From positions 1,984,001 through 2,048,000 of the forward strand of contig CAWKDG010000012.1 of NCBI GenBank assembly GCA_963848355.1: 64,000 nucleotides of DNA, read 5' to 3'. Source of the stretch: CAWKDG01 sp963848355 (GTDB lineage Bacteria; Actinomycetota; Acidimicrobiia; Acidimicrobiales; UBA8190). Below the pieces are notes generated by a model. That model had not been told where the DNA came from. It searched no databases and saw only the letters and a list, made by a program, of their open reading frames with translations. The translations under genes and the position numbers were made by a program. Positions 41,142 through 50,853 of the stretch are shown here, piece after piece; within the stretch, counting starts at the first letter, position 1, and every line of letters starts with the position of its first letter.

Positions 41142-41768
41142 ATGGTGATGGACACGTGGCAGGCGATCGACGAGGAGCGCACGGCACTGGCTGACGACCT
41201 GGCGACGCTCGACGACAGCCAGTGGGACACACAGTCGTTGTGCGACGAGTGGAAGGTTCGGCACGTCGTGGGCCACCTGGTTGGCGGGGCGGACGTGAAG
41301 GCGGGCCCTTTCCTGGTGGGGATGCTCAAGAACGGCATGAACTTCAACCGGACCATGGCCCGTGAAGGCCGGGCGCTCGGAGCGGCGCCCCCCGAGGAGC
41401 TTCTGGGGCAGTTCAGGAAGACGATCGGGACGCGACGGACGCCGCCGGGGGCGAAGCCCGAGGTGATGCTCACCGACCTCGTGTGCCATTGCGGGGACAT
41501 CCGCCGCCCGACCGGGATGACGCGCAACGTGCCCGAGGCCACGTTGGTGGCGGTGGCGGACGCGGTGAAGGGTGTCGGGTTTCCGCTCGGCGCCAAGAAG
41601 CGCATTGCCGGTCTGCGCCTGTCGGCGACGGACTCCGACTGGTCGGCGGGGGACGGTCCTTCCGTCACGGGCCCGCTGGCATCGCTGATCTTCGTCATGG
41701 CGGGACGCCGAGCACCGCTCGCGGACCTGTCGGGTGAAGGAACGAACTTCCTCCAAGCCCGCATGTAG
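41142..41768 (+). CDS. Mycothiol-dependent maleylpyruvate-isomerase-family protein
   Basis: 208 residues of the DinB-like four-helix family that uses mycothiol as cofactor. MDTWQAIDEERTALADDLAT, CDEWKVRHVVGHLVGGAD (the metal-site His pair is in HVVGHL) and LVCHCGDIRRP (third His) match the family. Start 41142 or, equally likely, the ATG at 41148. It ends the four-gene SDR-LLM-SnoaL unit, six bases after the SnoaL stop. A deletion derivative of this gene, or of a close paralogue, lies at 50367-50460. Confidence 0.83.
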   Translation: MVMDTWQAIDEERTALADDLATLDDSQWDTQSLCDEWKVRHVVGHLVGGADVKAGPFLVGMLKNGMNFNRTMAREGRALGAAPPEELLGQFRKTIGTRRTPPGAKPEVMLTDLVCHCGDIRRPTGMTRNVPEATLVAVADAVKGVGFPLGAKKRIAGLRLSATDSDWSAGDGPSVTGPLASLIFVMAGRRAPLADLSGEGTNFLQARM

Positions 41769-41820
41769 CCCGGGGTCGGAGCGCGCCGTCAAGACCGCGG
41801 TCGGGTCGAGTGGGTGCCGA

Positions 41821-42915
41821 CTATGCGAGCAAATCCCGCACGTGACGAGCGATCTCGAGGTCCTCCCGGGCGTGAACGACGAGAACCGTGGGCGCCACCC
41901 CCGGCCCGGAGACGCTGCCGTCACCGTCGAGGTCGTGATTCGCGGCGTCCTCCAGGGTCAGTCCCAGGAAGCCGAGACCGGCGCAGACGTCGGTGCGCAG
42001 TCGGGCCGACGACTCGCCTGCCCCGCCGGTGAAGACGAGACCGTGAAGACCGCCGAGTGCCGCCGTCATGGCGGCCACGGACGTCTGGATGCGGTAGACG
42101 TAGACGTCGTAGGCGAGCTGCGAGGCCTCGTCGCCCCGGTCGGCGGCGTCGATCACCTGGCGCAGGTCTCCGGAACGCCCCGACAACCCGAGCAGTCCCG
42201 ACTCGTGTTCCAGGGCCTGTTCGACGGCGGGGGCCGAGAGGCCGGCATTCTTCTGTATCCACAGGATGAGCCCGGGGTCGACAGTCCCCGAGCGTGTGGC
42301 CATGACGAGGCCCTCCATGGGGGTGAATCCCATGGTCGTGTCGACGGAGATCCCGCCGTCCACCGCCGCCAGCGAGGCGCCCGCCCCGAGGTGGGCCGTG
42401 ACCAGCCGGAGCCGCGACGGCGCGATGCCCATGAGCTCCGCCGCCCGCCTCGTCGCCCAGGCGTGGCTGAGGCCGTGGAAGCCGTAGCGGCGGACGCCCC
42501 AGGTCTGGCGCCACGTCCGGGGGACGGCGTAGGTGGCCGCTTTGGCCGGCATGGCGGCGTGGAAGGTGGTGTCGAAACAGGCGACCTGAGGCAGATCGGG
42601 CAGCAACGAGCGGAGGGCGTCGATCGCCGCCAGGCTCGGGGGATTGTGCAGAGGGGCCAGCGCCGTCAGCCTCTCCAAGGACTCGTCGACCGCCGCGTCG
42701 AGGACGACCGGGTGCTGGAAGAGCGCCCCTCCGTGGACGACCCGGTGTCCGGCGGCGTCGGCCCCGGGGCTCTCGTCGAGGAAGGCGTCGAGCGCAGTGC
42801 CCAGCTCCGTCGCCCCCAGACTGGGAAGATCTCTCGACGCCAGAAGGCGATCAGCGTCGTCGAGCAGTCGGAGCTTCAGGCTGCTCGAACCGGCGTTGAC
42901 CACCAGGACGCGCAC
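41821..42915 (-). CDS. ackA: Acetate kinase
   Basis: Interconverts acetyl phosphate plus ADP with acetate plus ATP. 364 residues from GTG 42915, slightly shorter than the usual 395-400. ASKHA-fold motifs: VLVVNAGSSSLKLRLL, GHRVVHGG, FDTTFHAAMP, RRYGFHGLSHAW, VTAHLGAGASLAA, DTTMGFTPMEGLVMATRSG and VFTGGAGESSARLR. Divergent from phosphoketolase, 80 bp apart; phosphoketolase makes acetyl phosphate, so the pair forms an ATP-yielding branch to acetate or the reverse assimilation route. Confidence 0.95.
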   Translation of the reverse strand: MRVLVVNAGSSSLKLRLLDDADRLLASRDLPSLGATELGTALDAFLDESPGADAAGHRVVHGGALFQHPVVLDAAVDESLERLTALAPLHNPPSLAAIDALRSLLPDLPQVACFDTTFHAAMPAKAATYAVPRTWRQTWGVRRYGFHGLSHAWATRRAAELMGIAPSRLRLVTAHLGAGASLAAVDGGISVDTTMGFTPMEGLVMATRSGTVDPGLILWIQKNAGLSAPAVEQALEHESGLLGLSGRSGDLRQVIDAADRGDEASQLAYDVYVYRIQTSVAAMTAALGGLHGLVFTGGAGESSARLRTDVCAGLGFLGLTLEDAANHDLDGDGSVSGPGVAPTVLVVHAREDLEIARHVRDLLA

Positions 42916-42948
42916 GGGAACACACTGCCAGATCGAGGAGGTCGGACC

Positions 42949-42970
42949 GGGAGACCGGTGGGAGCCGGTC
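42949..42970. repeat. Inverted repeat in the ackA-phosphoketolase divergent region
   Basis: GAGACCGG / CCGGTCTC, perfect 8-base arms with a 6-base centre (42949-42956, 42963-42970), ending 25 bp before the phosphoketolase ATG. It may be an operator controlling both genes or a 5'-UTR hairpin. Confidence 0.5.
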
Positions 42971-42995
42971 TCGGGACGCGGCGGAGGAGAGGCAG

Positions 42996-45380
42996 ATGAC
43001 CGACGGATCCAGGTCCCCGACCCAGCCGGGCCGGAGCGAGCTCGATGCACTCGACGCCTACGTCCGGGCCGCCAATTACCTGACGGCGGGACAGATCTAC
43101 CTGATGGACAACGCGCTGCTGCGCCGACCCCTCGTGCCGGAGGACATCAAACCCCGCCTTCTCGGTCACTGGGGGACGAGTCCCGGGCTCAACTTCCTCT
43201 ACGCGCATCTGAGCCGGGTCATCAAGGCGCGTGATCTGAACGCCATCTTCGTGTGCGGCCCCGGTCACGGAGGTCCCGCCGTCGTGGCCAACACCTGGCT
43301 CGAGGGCACGTACAGCGAGCGCTACCCCCATGTGTCGATGGACGGCGAAGGGATGGGTCGCCTCTTTCGCCAGTTCTCCTTTCCCGGTGGGATCCCGAGC
43401 CACTGCAGCCCGGAGACGCCCGGATCGATCCACGAAGGCGGCGAGCTCGGCTACTCGCTCTCCCACGCTTTCGGGGCCGTCTTCGACAACCCCGATCTGG
43501 TGGCCGCGTGCGTCGTCGGCGACGGTGAGGCCGAGACGGGTCCAGCTGCCACAGGGTGGCACTCGAACAAATTCCTCGACCCCCGGCGCGACGGTGTCGT
43601 CCTGCCTATCTTGCACCTGAACGGGTACAAGATCGCCGCGCCGACCGTGCTGGCCCGGATACCGACAACCGAGTTGCTGGCCCTGTTCACGGGCTACGGG
43701 TACCGGCCGGTGGTGGTGGAGGGCGGTTTCGACGGTGAGGCAATGGCGGAGGTCCACCCCCGCATGGCCGCCGCCCTCGACGACGTCTGTGCCGAGATCG
43801 CCGAGATCCAGGATTGGGCCCGATCCGGTCGGACGAACGAGCGCCCGCGGTGGCCGATGCTCATCCTGCGGACCCCGAAGGGATGGACGGGGCCGAAGAC
43901 GGTGGACGGGATCGCGATCGAGGGGACGTTCCGGGCTCATCAGCTTCCGCTCGGAGAGGTGCGCACCAATCCCGCCCACCTGGCTCAGCTGGAGGGGTGG
44001 CTGCGGAGCTACCGCCCCGACGAGCTCTTCGACGAGGAGGGTCGGCCGGTGGACGAGGTCCGGCGCGCCGCCCCGTCGGGGGACAGGCGGATGAGCGCCA
44101 ACCCGCATACCAACGGGGGGCTGCTCCGCGTCGATCTGGAGCTGCCCGAATTCCGTGACTACGCCGTCACCGTGACGAGCCCGGGGACGGTGATGCGGGA
44201 GGCGACCAAGGTCCTCGGCGGCTTCCTCCGGGACGTGATGGGGGCGAACATGTCCACCTTCCGTCTCTTCGGGCCGGACGAGACCGCCTCCAATCGCCTG
44301 CAGGACGTCTTCGAGGTCACCGACCGGACGTGGGACGCCGAGCTGCGCCCCGACGACGACCACCTGGCCCGCGAGGGCCGGGTGATGGAGACGCTCTCCG
44401 AGCACCAGTGCCAGGGGTGGCTCGAGGGATACCTGCTCACCGGGCGTCATGGCCTCTTCAACTGCTACGAGGCCTTCATCCACATCGTCGACTCGATGTT
44501 CAACCAGCACGCGAAGTGGCTGAAGGTGTGTGCCGAGATCCCCTGGCGCTGGCCGGTCGCATCGCTCAACTACCTCCTGTCGAGCCATGTCTGGCGCCAG
44601 GACCACAACGGGTTCTCCCACCAGGACCCCGGCTTCATCGACCACGTCGTCAACAAGAAGGCCGAGATCGTCCGGGTGTACTTCCCGCCCGACACCAATT
44701 GCCTTCTGTCGGTGGCCGACCACTGCCTGCGGAGCGTGGACTATGTCAACGTCATCGTGGCCGGCAAGCAGCCCCAGCACGACTGGCTGACCATGGACGA
44801 GGCAATCGACCATTGCACCCGCGGTCTCGGGATCTGGGCCTTCGCCTCGAGCGACGAGGGGGCGGTGCCCGAGGTGGTCATGGCCTGCTGCGGCGACGTC
44901 CCCACCCTCGAGACGCTGGCGGCGGTGAGGATCCTGCGCGAGAACCTGCCCGACCTGAAGGTGCGGGTGGTGAACGTCGTCGACCTGATGCGGCTCGAGC
45001 CCGAGACCGAGCATCCCCACGGTCTCTCCGATCGGGAGTTCGACAGTCTCTTCACGACCGACCGGCCCGTGATCTTCGCCTACCACGGCTATCCGCTTCT
45101 GATCCACCGCCTGACCTACCGTCGGAGGAATCACGACAACCTCCACGTCCGCGGCTTCAAGGAGGAAGGGACAACCACCACGCCCTTCGACATGGTGATG
45201 CTGAACGACCTCGACCGGTTCAGGCTCGTGATCGACGTGCTCGACCGGGTGCCGGGCCTGGAACCGGCGGCGGCCACCCTGCGGCAGAGGATGGTGGACG
45301 CCCGCCTGGAAGCCCGCCGCTACGGGCGCGAACACGGGGAGGACCCACCGGAGATCGCCGGGTGGCGGTGGACGGACTGA
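42996..45380 (+). CDS. xfp: Phosphoketolase (xylulose-5-P/fructose-6-P)
   Basis: Thiamine-diphosphate enzyme splitting xylulose-5-P (and often fructose-6-P) with phosphate to give acetyl phosphate and an aldose phosphate. 794 residues, full length. Signatures: LLGHWGTSPGLNFLYAHLSR, FVCGPGHGGPAVVANTWLEG, the TPP-binding GDGEAETGPAATGWHSNKF, and in the C-terminal part HQDPGFIDHVVNKKAEIVRV and YHGYPLLIHRLTYRR. GGAGGAGAGG precedes the ATG. Divergent from ackA. Confidence 0.96.
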   Translation: MTDGSRSPTQPGRSELDALDAYVRAANYLTAGQIYLMDNALLRRPLVPEDIKPRLLGHWGTSPGLNFLYAHLSRVIKARDLNAIFVCGPGHGGPAVVANTWLEGTYSERYPHVSMDGEGMGRLFRQFSFPGGIPSHCSPETPGSIHEGGELGYSLSHAFGAVFDNPDLVAACVVGDGEAETGPAATGWHSNKFLDPRRDGVVLPILHLNGYKIAAPTVLARIPTTELLALFTGYGYRPVVVEGGFDGEAMAEVHPRMAAALDDVCAEIAEIQDWARSGRTNERPRWPMLILRTPKGWTGPKTVDGIAIEGTFRAHQLPLGEVRTNPAHLAQLEGWLRSYRPDELFDEEGRPVDEVRRAAPSGDRRMSANPHTNGGLLRVDLELPEFRDYAVTVTSPGTVMREATKVLGGFLRDVMGANMSTFRLFGPDETASNRLQDVFEVTDRTWDAELRPDDDHLAREGRVMETLSEHQCQGWLEGYLLTGRHGLFNCYEAFIHIVDSMFNQHAKWLKVCAEIPWRWPVASLNYLLSSHVWRQDHNGFSHQDPGFIDHVVNKKAEIVRVYFPPDTNCLLSVADHCLRSVDYVNVIVAGKQPQHDWLTMDEAIDHCTRGLGIWAFASSDEGAVPEVVMACCGDVPTLETLAAVRILRENLPDLKVRVVNVVDLMRLEPETEHPHGLSDREFDSLFTTDRPVIFAYHGYPLLIHRLTYRRRNHDNLHVRGFKEEGTTTTPFDMVMLNDLDRFRLVIDVLDRVPGLEPAAATLRQRMVDARLEARRYGREHGEDPPEIAGWRWTD

Positions 45381-45398
45381 GAGGTGGAGGGCTGATCC

Positions 45399-46307
45399 GT
45401 GGGGACGAGCGCCATTCGTACCGAGCACCTCTCGAAGCGCTACGGCGCCCTGGAAGCGTTGGCCGATCTCGATCTGGAGGTGGACGCCGGCGAGGTCTTC
45501 GGATACCTGGGCCCGAACGGGTCGGGGAAGACGACGACGATCCGGTTGCTGCTCGGCCTGATCCGACCGACGGCGGGCCGAGGGGAGATCTTCGGGCTCG
45601 ACTGCCAACGCCGCTGCGTCGAGGTGCACCGACGGCTGACGTACGTGGCCGGGGAGGCGAACCTGTGGCCGGGCTTGACCGGGCTGGAGACGCTGCACCT
45701 CCTCGGACGCGTCCAGGGTCGGGTCGACGGCGCGTACCGCGACGAGCTGATCGCCCGTTTCGAGCTCGACCCCTCCAAGAAGGTGCGGGCCTATTCGAAG
45801 GGGAACCGTCAGAAGGTCGTGCTCGTGGCCGCCCTCATGTCCCGACCCGAGCTGCTGATCCTCGACGAGCCGACGAGCGGGCTCGACCCGCTGATGGAGC
45901 AGGAGTTCCGTCACTGCATCCACGAGGCGAAGGGGAACGGTCAGACGGTCTTCCTCTCCTCGCACATCCTGGCAGAGGTCGAGGCGCTGTGTGATCGGGT
46001 GGGCATCCTGCGCGCCGGAAAGCTGGTGGAGATGGGGAGGCTGGCCGAGATGCGCCATCTCTCGGCCCTGACCGTCGAAGCCACCTTCACGGGTCCCGTT
46101 CCCGACCTCTCCGGCATTCCCGGGGTGAGCGCCGTGCACGCCGAGGGACGGGTCGTGCGATGTCAGGTGCGCGGCAGCATCGAACCACTGCTGAAGGTGC
46201 TGGCGGCGGCGGGCGTGGAGGAATTGCTCAGCCGGGAGCCGTCACTGGAGGAGCTCTTCCTCGCGCTCTACGGCGAGGCCGCTACCGGCGAGGACGCCTT
46301 GCAATGA
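45399..46307 (+). CDS. ABC transporter ATP-binding protein
   Basis: 302 residues. Walker A GPNGSGKTT, Q-loop replaced by YVAGEANLWPGLTG, signature YSKGNRQKV (degenerate LSGGQ), Walker B LLILDEPTSGLDP and switch His in LSSHILAEV. The degenerate signature and C-terminal EPSLEELFLALYG extension are those of drug/antibiotic-exporter ATPases of the CcmA/DrrA type. GTG start, 18 bp after phosphoketolase; ATGA overlap with the permease. Confidence 0.92.
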   Translation: MGTSAIRTEHLSKRYGALEALADLDLEVDAGEVFGYLGPNGSGKTTTIRLLLGLIRPTAGRGEIFGLDCQRRCVEVHRRLTYVAGEANLWPGLTGLETLHLLGRVQGRVDGAYRDELIARFELDPSKKVRAYSKGNRQKVVLVAALMSRPELLILDEPTSGLDPLMEQEFRHCIHEAKGNGQTVFLSSHILAEVEALCDRVGILRAGKLVEMGRLAEMRHLSALTVEATFTGPVPDLSGIPGVSAVHAEGRVVRCQVRGSIEPLLKVLAAAGVEELLSREPSLEELFLALYGEAATGEDALQ

Positions 46308-47962
46308 CGGAGGTTCGGTCCAGCCCGGCCCCGGAGGGAGCGTCGGGCTTCTCGTTCCGCTCGTCGCGCACGGTCGTCGCCGGACTGACAGCCCGGAAGG
46401 CGGTGCGGTCCGGAGTCCTGTGGGGGTACGTCTTCGGCGTGGCGGTGGTCTCGTCGGCCTACAGCTACAGCTCGATCTACAAGACGCAAGGACAACGGAA
46501 CCGACTCGAGGCGGCCTTCGGGGCGAACAACGCCACGAACGCGCTTTTCGGTCCGGCGATACGGCTCCAGACGGTGGCCGGCTTCACCGTGTTCAAGACC
46601 TCGATGACGCTGATGATCCTCGGGGCGGTGTGGGGGTTGTTGACGAGCACCCGGCTGTTGCGCGGCGAGGAGGAGGCGGGGCGGTGGGAGATGCTTCTGA
46701 CGGGTCAGACCACCCGGGGAGGAGCCACCGTGCAGGCGCTCGTGGGTCTCGGTGGGGGTGTGACCGTGATTTGGGCCGTCACCGCGCTGATCACCGCCGT
46801 GGCGGGGTTGTCGTCGAAGGTCGGGATCGGGGTCGGGCCCGCGGTGTTTCTCGCTCTCGCCCTGGTGGCGAGCGCGGTGATGTTCCTGGCCATCGGCGCG
46901 CTCACCAGCCAGCTGGCCGCCACCCGCCGGCAGGCGGCCGCCTACGCCGCCGTGGTCCTCGGCGCGAGCTACGCCCTGCGGATGGTGGCCGACTCGAGCG
47001 GCAGTCTCCACTGGATCCGTTGGCTCTCGCCGCTCGGATGGGTGGAGGTGCTCCAGCCCCTGACGGGGCCCCGCCCGCTGGCCCTGGTGCCCATCGCCGC
47101 CTTCACCGTGGTGGTGGCCGCGGTGGCCGTACGCCTGGCCGGGTCCCGTGATCTCGGTGCCAGCATCCTGCCCGACCGGTCGACGGCGGAGCCCCACCTG
47201 CGGCTGCTGACCGGCGCCACGGGACTGTCGACCCGCCTGGTCCGGCCGACGGTGATCGGTTGGGGGACGGCCATCGCCGTGACGGCGCTGCTCTTCGGGG
47301 TCGTGGCCAAGAGTGCGGGCGGGACCATCTCGGGGTCGTCGATCCATCAGCTGCTGGCACGGCTGGGCGCGCGCGGGACCGGTGTCGACGCCTACCTGGG
47401 CACGGCCTTCCTCATCCTCGCCGTCCTGATCGGTTTCGCCGCGGCCGGCCAGGTGACGGCGGCGCGCACAGAGGAAACGGGGGGCGGCTCGAGGAACTCC
47501 TCGTCCGGCCCGTGCCCCGGTGGTCGTGGTTCGGGGGTCGTTTCGCTATCGCCGCCGCGGCCGTGACGGTGGGAGCCGGGGTCGCCGGCGCCTTCACGTG
47601 GCTGGGGACGGCCAGTCAACACGCCGGGATGAGCCTGACGTCGTCGGTGACAGACGGGGTGAATCTCGTCCCCCCGACAATTTCGCATCCTCGGCATCGG
47701 CATGCTCGTGCTCGGCGTCTGGCCCCGGGCCGCCACCGCCGCCGCCTACGGCGTCCTCGGCTGGTCGCTCCTCGTCGAGATCATCGGCGGGATCGGAGCG
47801 CTGAGCCACTGGGTGTTGGACACGTCGGTCTTCCATCAGATGGCGGCCGCGCCGGCGGTGTCCCCCGACTGGCGGTCGGGAGGAGTGATGGTGGCCATCG
47901 GGATCGCCGGCGCCGTCGTGGGGATGGGCGCCTTCCGACGCCGGGACCTCGTCGGCGAGTGA
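46304..47962 (+). CDS. ABC-2-type exporter permease (two frameshifts)
   Basis: A long hydrophobic membrane protein with about ten or more TM segments, of the 'polyketide antibiotic exporter' permease type: VLWGYVFGVAVVSSAYSY, an EEEAGRWEMLLTGQTTR repeat-like loop, and a second half starting RPTVIGWGTAIAVTALLFG. Near 47487 the frame changes to GRLEELLVRPVPRWSWFGGR (mirroring the first-half EEEAGRWEMLL loop), and near 47680 it changes again to RILGIGMLVLGVWPRA, ending at 47962. The internal duplication supports the repaired reading. Restored, it would be about 550 residues. Substrate unknown. Confidence 0.78.
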
Positions 47963-48201
47963 GGGAACTTCGTGTCCTGGAAGGTAGGAGCGCCCAGGCG
48001 TTCGTGGGTCGGCCGGCCCGGTCGGCAGGAGGCCCCTAGATCGGCATCGATTGACCGGCCCCAGAGCCTCGACGACAATGTTCTCCAGGGGCTGGCTGCA
48101 GGGTGGTCGCGGCCGGAGGGAGGGCAGGGTTCGTGGAGCTTCCTCGAGGGACAACTGACGCGCGGCGCGGAGCCCGGACGATCGGCTTCCCCCTCGGTGG
48201 G

Positions 48202-50328
48202 GTGCGGACGCGCCACCTGATCGCATCGCTGTCGGTCGTGGCTCTCGGGGTGGCGACGATGCTCGCCCCTTCCCTGCCTGCGGTGGCGAAGACGAAGTCG
48301 AGCTGGGTGATCCAGCAGCAATACCCCGAGCCGCTCTACCACGCGACCGGTGTGTCGTGCCCCACGACTTCGGACTGCTGGGTGGTCGGCAGTAACGCTG
48401 ACGGACAGCCAGACATCGAGGCCACAACCGACGGCGGCTCCGCGTGGACCGAGCAGTCGGTGCCGAAGGGCATCGAGGCGATCGACGGCGTGATGTGCCC
48501 GTCGATGACGCAATGCGTCGCCGTCGGTGAACGCACCGCCAACACCGGCGGCGTCCTGACTACCACGGACGGCGGACGGACGTGGCTCCTCAGAGCGCTG
48601 CCCAAGAAGACCGGGCCACTGGACGCGGTGTCGTGCCCGACGAGCGCGAGCTGCTGGGCGGTGGCATCGTCGAGCCAGGACAAACGGGCCGGCACGGGTC
48701 TCGTTGTCGCCACCACCGACGGCGGGACCGCCTGGTCGAGCGAGACAGTTCCCTCCACAGTCTTCGAGATCAACGGCGTGTCGTGCCCGACGGCCGACAG
48801 TTGTCTGGCCGTGGGGGAGAGCGACGGCAGCGATCCCTGGGAGGCCGCCGTCCTCTCCACCTCGGACGCCGGTACCCACTGGGCAACGACTGCCCTGTCG
48901 GGTGTGCCCTATCTGAACGGCATCTCGTGCCCATCCACCGCCGAGGCGGCCACCGCCTCGTGCTGGGCTGTCGGGTATGACGGGTTCACGAGCCAAGGGG
49001 AGGCGTCGGGCGACGTCATCGAGTCGACGACCGACGGCGGCGCCACCTGGACGATGCAGAGTCCCCCCGACGGGATCTCGTTCCTGGCGGTGTCGTGTCC
49101 GAGTACCACGGCGTGTGTGGCCGTCGGCGGCGGGACCGGAGGCGAGGTGGCATCGACGTCCGACAGCGGGGTCACGTGGACGGCCGACGCCGCCCCCGAC
49201 GTGGCCACCGATCTGACGGCCGTGTCGTGTGTGACGGGATCGGCCACCTGCCTGGCCGTGGGCGGCGGTGAGGCACTGTCGTCCGAGGACGGAGGAGCCA
49301 GCTGGTCGGCGACCGACGTGTCGGCGATCGACCTGACCTCCCTCGACACGATCTCGTGTGTGGCGCCGGCGACGTGTGACGCCGTCGGGGGCACGATGTC
49401 AGCCGACGAGGCGGACCTCGTCACTACCACCGACGGAGGAGGCAGCTGGGCGGTCAGCTCTCTGCCGGCCGGGCTCTACAGCCCAGTCGGTCCCCGGGTC
49501 GTCGCCTGTGACGACCCCTCGGACTGCTGGGTAGCCGGCACCGATGAGAACGGTACGTCCGCCGTCGTGGACGCCACCACCGACGGTGGGAGCACCTGGA
49601 CGGGCCAGTCGATCCCCAGCGGTGTCGCCGCCCTCCTGGCCATGTCGTGCCCGACGCCGTCGGAATGCGTGGCCGTCGGCCTGCAGTCGCAATCGGAGGG
49701 CGGGGTCGTCGTCATCGCCACCGCCGACGGGGGGACCACCTGGACGCAGTCCACCCTGCCGGGCGGTTCCTACACCCTCGACTCCGTCTCGTGCCCGGCG
49801 GCGGCCCCGACAGAGTGCTGGGCTGGCGGCACGATGAACGGCGGGGCGGGCCCGAACGGCGGGGTGGTGCTGGCGTCGACCGACGGCGGGGCCTCGTGGT
49901 CGGCCGAGTCGATCCCAAGCTCGGTCTGGAGCATCGATGGCGTCTCGTGTCCTTCGGCCGATGACTGCTGGGCTGTCGGGTGGGCGGGCGGCGCCAAGCA
50001 GCCGAAGGGGGCGGTTGTGGTCACGACCGACGGCGGTGCCACGTGGTCGGAGCAGTCCCTTCCGAGCACCGTGTCGACTCTCAGCGACGTGTCGTGCGGA
50101 TCGACGTCGTCCTGTGTCGCCGTCGGGGCACACAGCGCCAAGAACAAGCCGTCGACCCCCGTGCTGGTGGCGACGTCGAACGGCGGGGTCGCATGGGCGG
50201 TCCAGAAGCTCTCCAGCAGTGTCGTCGGCCTGAATGACGCGACGTGCGTCGGTGCCGACTGTTGGGTGGCGGGTACCACGTACGTCGACGACGCGTCGGC
50301 TGCCGCCATCTTGTCGGGCGCGGCGTAG
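48202..50328 (+). CDS. Secreted protein with 14 propeller-like repeats
   Basis: Start uncertain: GTG 48202 gives a compact signal peptide (RTRHLIASLSVVALGVATML, cleavage after AVA); GTG 48133 or 48103 would lengthen it. The mature protein consists of about 14 repeats of roughly 45-50 residues, each with a core like VSCPTxxxCxAVG followed by TTDGGxTWxxQ. The TDGGxTW part is the Asp-box/BNR-like turn of YCF48-type beta-propellers, and paired cysteines in each unit may form one disulfide per blade. Fourteen repeats would fit two seven-bladed propellers. Function unknown; probably exported. Confidence 0.75.
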   Translation: MRTRHLIASLSVVALGVATMLAPSLPAVAKTKSSWVIQQQYPEPLYHATGVSCPTTSDCWVVGSNADGQPDIEATTDGGSAWTEQSVPKGIEAIDGVMCPSMTQCVAVGERTANTGGVLTTTDGGRTWLLRALPKKTGPLDAVSCPTSASCWAVASSSQDKRAGTGLVVATTDGGTAWSSETVPSTVFEINGVSCPTADSCLAVGESDGSDPWEAAVLSTSDAGTHWATTALSGVPYLNGISCPSTAEAATASCWAVGYDGFTSQGEASGDVIESTTDGGATWTMQSPPDGISFLAVSCPSTTACVAVGGGTGGEVASTSDSGVTWTADAAPDVATDLTAVSCVTGSATCLAVGGGEALSSEDGGASWSATDVSAIDLTSLDTISCVAPATCDAVGGTMSADEADLVTTTDGGGSWAVSSLPAGLYSPVGPRVVACDDPSDCWVAGTDENGTSAVVDATTDGGSTWTGQSIPSGVAALLAMSCPTPSECVAVGLQSQSEGGVVVIATADGGTTWTQSTLPGGSYTLDSVSCPAAAPTECWAGGTMNGGAGPNGGVVLASTDGGASWSAESIPSSVWSIDGVSCPSADDCWAVGWAGGAKQPKGAVVVTTDGGATWSEQSLPSTVSTLSDVSCGSTSSCVAVGAHSAKNKPSTPVLVATSNGGVAWAVQKLSSSVVGLNDATCVGADCWVAGTTYVDDASAAAILSGAA

Positions 50329-50366
50329 CGTCGCCATCGATCAGCCAGGCGTCGTCGGAGGTGGGG

Positions 50367-50460
50367 ATGGACACGTGGCAGGCGATGGACGAGGAGCGCT
50401 CGGCGTTGGCGGACGCCCTGGCGACGTTTCCCCCTCGGCGCCAAGAAGCGGATCGCTCGA
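50367..50460 (+). pseudogene. Internal-deletion relic of the mycothiol-dependent enzyme gene
   Basis: MDTWQAMDEERSALADALAT matches the start of the gene at 41142-41768 (MDTWQAIDEERTALADDLAT), then jumps directly to sequence matching CTCGGCGCCAAGAAGCG, which in the intact gene encodes FPLGAKKR about 365 bp further on. One extra C at the junction shifts the frame. It lies just after the propeller gene. Clear relic of a paralogue or duplicate. Confidence 0.75.
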
Positions 50461-50688
50461 TAATGATGGCCACCACCACCTTCGCCCTTCTTGACCCCCT
50501 TCGGCTGGCCTCGGGCGGACACCGCTAGTCCGAGCGGTGCCGGGAGATCCAGGGGACCCAAGGAAAGTTACCGCTCAGTACCGCCGAATTCGCCACCCGG
50601 GCGCGTCAAGATGGGGCGGGCTCGGCCGCGGTCGGCGCCGCCAGGGGTGACCGGTTGGGTCCTCCGGGACGAGACGGAGGTGCGATCG

Positions 50689-50847
50689 ATGACGACGATT
50701 CCGATGACGGGCCGAGCGAAGGACAACGCCCCGACGGCGAGATCAGTCGAGGAGGACATCGCTGACGAGCTGTTCTCGTCCTCCCGGGAAGCCGGTGTCG
50801 CTTGCTTCGCCGTGGCCGACGACGGGTTCGACGAGGACGACGACTGA
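50689..50847 (+). CDS. Small acidic protein, hypothetical
   Basis: 52 residues from ATG 50689, with GGAGG eight bases upstream. Very acidic C-terminus (DDGFDEDDD) after a helical middle (SVEEDIADELFSSSREAG); no membrane segment. The open frame extends upstream to 50491, but that part is Arg/Pro-rich and lacks coding bias. It ends 6 bp from the convergent SRAP gene. No family recognised. Confidence 0.4.
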   Translation: MTTIPMTGRAKDNAPTARSVEEDIADELFSSSREAGVACFAVADDGFDEDDD

Positions 50848-50853
50848 CGGACG

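Noticed and set aside
42876..46139. A 1087-codon open frame on the minus strand, antisense to phosphoketolase and the ABC ATPase gene
   Set aside because: Composition is His/Gly/Val/Arg-rich with no domain, and it lies exactly antisense to two well-supported genes; it is a GC-driven shadow.
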